Below, one piece after another: positions 22,511-23,568 of a stretch of DNA of 23,568 nucleotides. Location: NCBI GenBank assembly GCA_002373875.1, contig DFKQ01000040.1:1-23568 (forward strand), in the 5' to 3' direction. How positions within the stretch are numbered: position 1 is the first letter of the stretch; each line of letters begins with the position of its first letter. The translations under genes were made by a program, and so were the position numbers. The notes beneath the pieces were generated by a model. The model saw only the letters and a list, made by a program, of their open reading frames with translations. It had not been told where the DNA came from and did not search any database. This DNA is from Lachnospiraceae bacterium UBA3641 (GTDB lineage Bacteria; Bacillota; Clostridia; Lachnospirales; Lachnospiraceae).

Positions 22511-22611
22511 GTGATTTCAAGTGATTCAGGGTGATTTTTTCGAAATCGTGAATATCACCAAATGTCAATGGGCTTGCGGGCCGTGAAAAATGTGAATTTT
22601 TGGTGATTTTT
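22511..22611 (+). promoter_or_regulatory. Array of GTGA-type repeats upstream of mecA
   Basis: GTGA followed by A/T-rich bases occurs at 22511, 22521, 22531, 22548, 22583, 22592 and 22603. The first three are exactly 10 bases apart and the last three 9 and 11, close to one helical turn. The copy at 22548 is half of a palindrome GTGA-ATA-TCAC. The array ends about 15 bases before the mecA -35 box, a position suited to cooperative protein binding. Confidence 0.6.
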
Positions 22612-22626
22612 CCCAAGGTGCGGTTA

Positions 22627-22654
22627 TTGACTATTGTTTTTTATTCGATATAAT
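22627..22654 (+). promoter_or_regulatory. mecA promoter
   Basis: -35 TTGACT (22627-22632) and a perfect -10 TATAAT (22649-22654) with 16-base spacing. The start is expected near 22661, giving a leader of about 30 bases with AGGAAAGG before the ATG. Confidence 0.8.
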
Positions 22655-22690
22655 AATTAGGAAAAATATGAGAGGAAAGGATGTGATTCT

Positions 22691-23431
22691 ATGAAGCTCG
22701 AAAAGGTTAACGATAATCAGATTCGTTGCACACTCACCAAGGCCGATCTTGCCGACAGGCAGCTTAAGATCAGTGAACTTGCATACGGCACGGAGAAGGC
22801 TAAGACACTTTTTAAGGATATGATGCAGCAGGCTTCATACGAATTCGGTTTTGAAGCCGAAGACATTCCTTTGATGATAGAGGCGATTCCCTTATCGGCC
22901 GACTGTATCGTGCTTATAATTACCAAGGTTGAGGATCCTGAGGAACTGGATACCAGGTTCTCTAACTTTGCTCCTTCGGTTCATGAGGATGAGGGCGATT
23001 CATCCATAGAGAATATGCTCCAGACCTTCACCGAGGGTGCCGAGAACGTGCTGGATCTCTTTAAACGACTCAGGGAAGAGACCGAGAAGATAGCAGGCGA
23101 CGGACAGGCGCTTCCTGACAAGAAACCGGAAGAAGGGGAACTGTGTAAGGTATTCTCCTTCACGGACCTTGACCAGATCACCAGGCTGGCGCATGTTCTG
23201 TCCGGTTTCTATACAGGCAGGAGCTCACTCTATAAGGATGACAGGAACGGTAAATATCTGCTCTTCCTGTTGAAATCAAACCATACGCGCGAGGACTTCA
23301 ACAAGGTATGCAATATAGCTTCCGAGTACGGCACTATGGAGAATCTTACGGATGTGACGATCGCTTATCTTGATGAGCACGGCGGTCTTATCATCAAGGA
23401 TGATGCACTGCAGAAGTTAATGTTTTCGTGA
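22691..23431 (+). CDS. mecA: MecA-type adaptor protein for ClpC
   Basis: MecA adaptors deliver substrates to the ClpC-ClpP protease; in Bacillus the main target is the competence regulator ComK, whereas in Lachnospiraceae the targets are unknown. The 246-residue protein has the N-terminal substrate-binding domain (MKLEKVNDNQIRCTLTKADL, ISELAYGTEKAKTLF, EFGFEAEDIPLMIEAIPL), an acidic, low-complexity linker (about 92-150) and the C-terminal ClpC-binding domain (CKVFSFTDLDQITRLA, about 152-246, ending in ALQKLM). AGGAAAGG is 10 bases before the ATG. It stands alone, with its own promoter, an upstream GTGA repeat array and a terminator. Confidence 0.93.
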   Translation: MKLEKVNDNQIRCTLTKADLADRQLKISELAYGTEKAKTLFKDMMQQASYEFGFEAEDIPLMIEAIPLSADCIVLIITKVEDPEELDTRFSNFAPSVHEDEGDSSIENMLQTFTEGAENVLDLFKRLREETEKIAGDGQALPDKKPEEGELCKVFSFTDLDQITRLAHVLSGFYTGRSSLYKDDRNGKYLLFLLKSNHTREDFNKVCNIASEYGTMENLTDVTIAYLDEHGGLIIKDDALQKLMFS

Positions 23432-23460
23432 GGGTATACCACCGGTATATGACCGTAAAA

Positions 23461-23526
23461 AGAGAGACTGACGGAGCGATGCGTAATATGCTGTTTTCAC
23501 CAAAGCATACGTCGCTCTCTTTTTTT
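23461..23526 (+). terminator. Terminator of mecA
   Basis: GAGCGA (23474-23479) pairs with TCGCTC (23512-23517), with an inner ATGCT/AGCAT stem and a loop, followed by an eight-base run ending in seven T. An alternative outer pairing is AGAGAG (23461-23466) with CTCTCT (23515-23520). It lies 30-40 bases after the mecA stop. Confidence 0.85.
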
Positions 23527-23568
23527 ACCCTTTTGGCCGGAATAATTATAGTAAACGAAATAAATAAT

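Overview
The window looks like a chromosomal segment of a low-to-mid GC anaerobic Firmicute, most probably a Lachnospiraceae (Butyrivibrio-like) bacterium. This rests on the gene families and protein style: MecA adaptor, GdpP-rplI-dnaB block, FeoA-FeoB fusion next to a DUF4250 protein, PflA with a small 2x[4Fe-4S] ferredoxin, lipoprotein signal peptides, strong AGGAGG-type ribosome sites and many GGDEF/DUF genes. The placement is inferred; there is no rRNA or other direct marker. No tRNA, rRNA, CRISPR array, phage gene or intact mobile element is visible.

Layout. (1) 1-933 is a DUF1848 protein on the plus strand. (2) 968-4382, minus strand, is a two-gene amino-acid-type ABC transporter operon. 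One gene fuses a lipoprotein signal, solute-binding lobes in permuted order and a permease; the other is an ATPase with an extra C-terminal domain. (3) 4383-4587 is a divergent promoter region. (4) 4588-9267, plus strand: membrane diguanylate cyclase, DUF4250 protein and FeoAB ferrous-iron transporter, closely spaced. (5) 9300-10989: promoter and gpmI (glycolysis), closed by a terminator. (6) 11119-16639: promoter, then a probable operon of a propeller lipoprotein, larB, larC and a membrane J-domain protein. (7) 16686-20696: gdpP, rplI, dnaB, ended by a long symmetric bidirectional terminator. (8) 20843-21839, minus strand: pflA followed by a 56-residue ferredoxin. (9) 21840-22690 is an 850-base gap without a convincing gene but with several structures: a 23-bp palindrome, a 107-base inverted repeat, a cluster of hairpins and an array of GTGA repeats in front of mecA. 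(10) 22691-23431 is mecA with its own promoter and terminator.

How the genes relate: most are housekeeping or metal/redox functions of an anaerobe. FeoAB imports Fe2+; LarB and LarC make the nickel-pincer cofactor (LarE and a lactate racemase are not in the window); PflA activates pyruvate formate-lyase, whose gene is also absent here. Two nucleotide second messengers are represented: c-di-GMP synthesis (GGDEF protein) and c-di-AMP breakdown (GdpP). I found no clear new defence or mobile system. The most unusual items are the permuted binding-lobe/permease fusion, the ATPase with a GHKL/RsbW-like tail, the larC-coupled membrane J-protein, and the structured pflA-mecA intergenic region.
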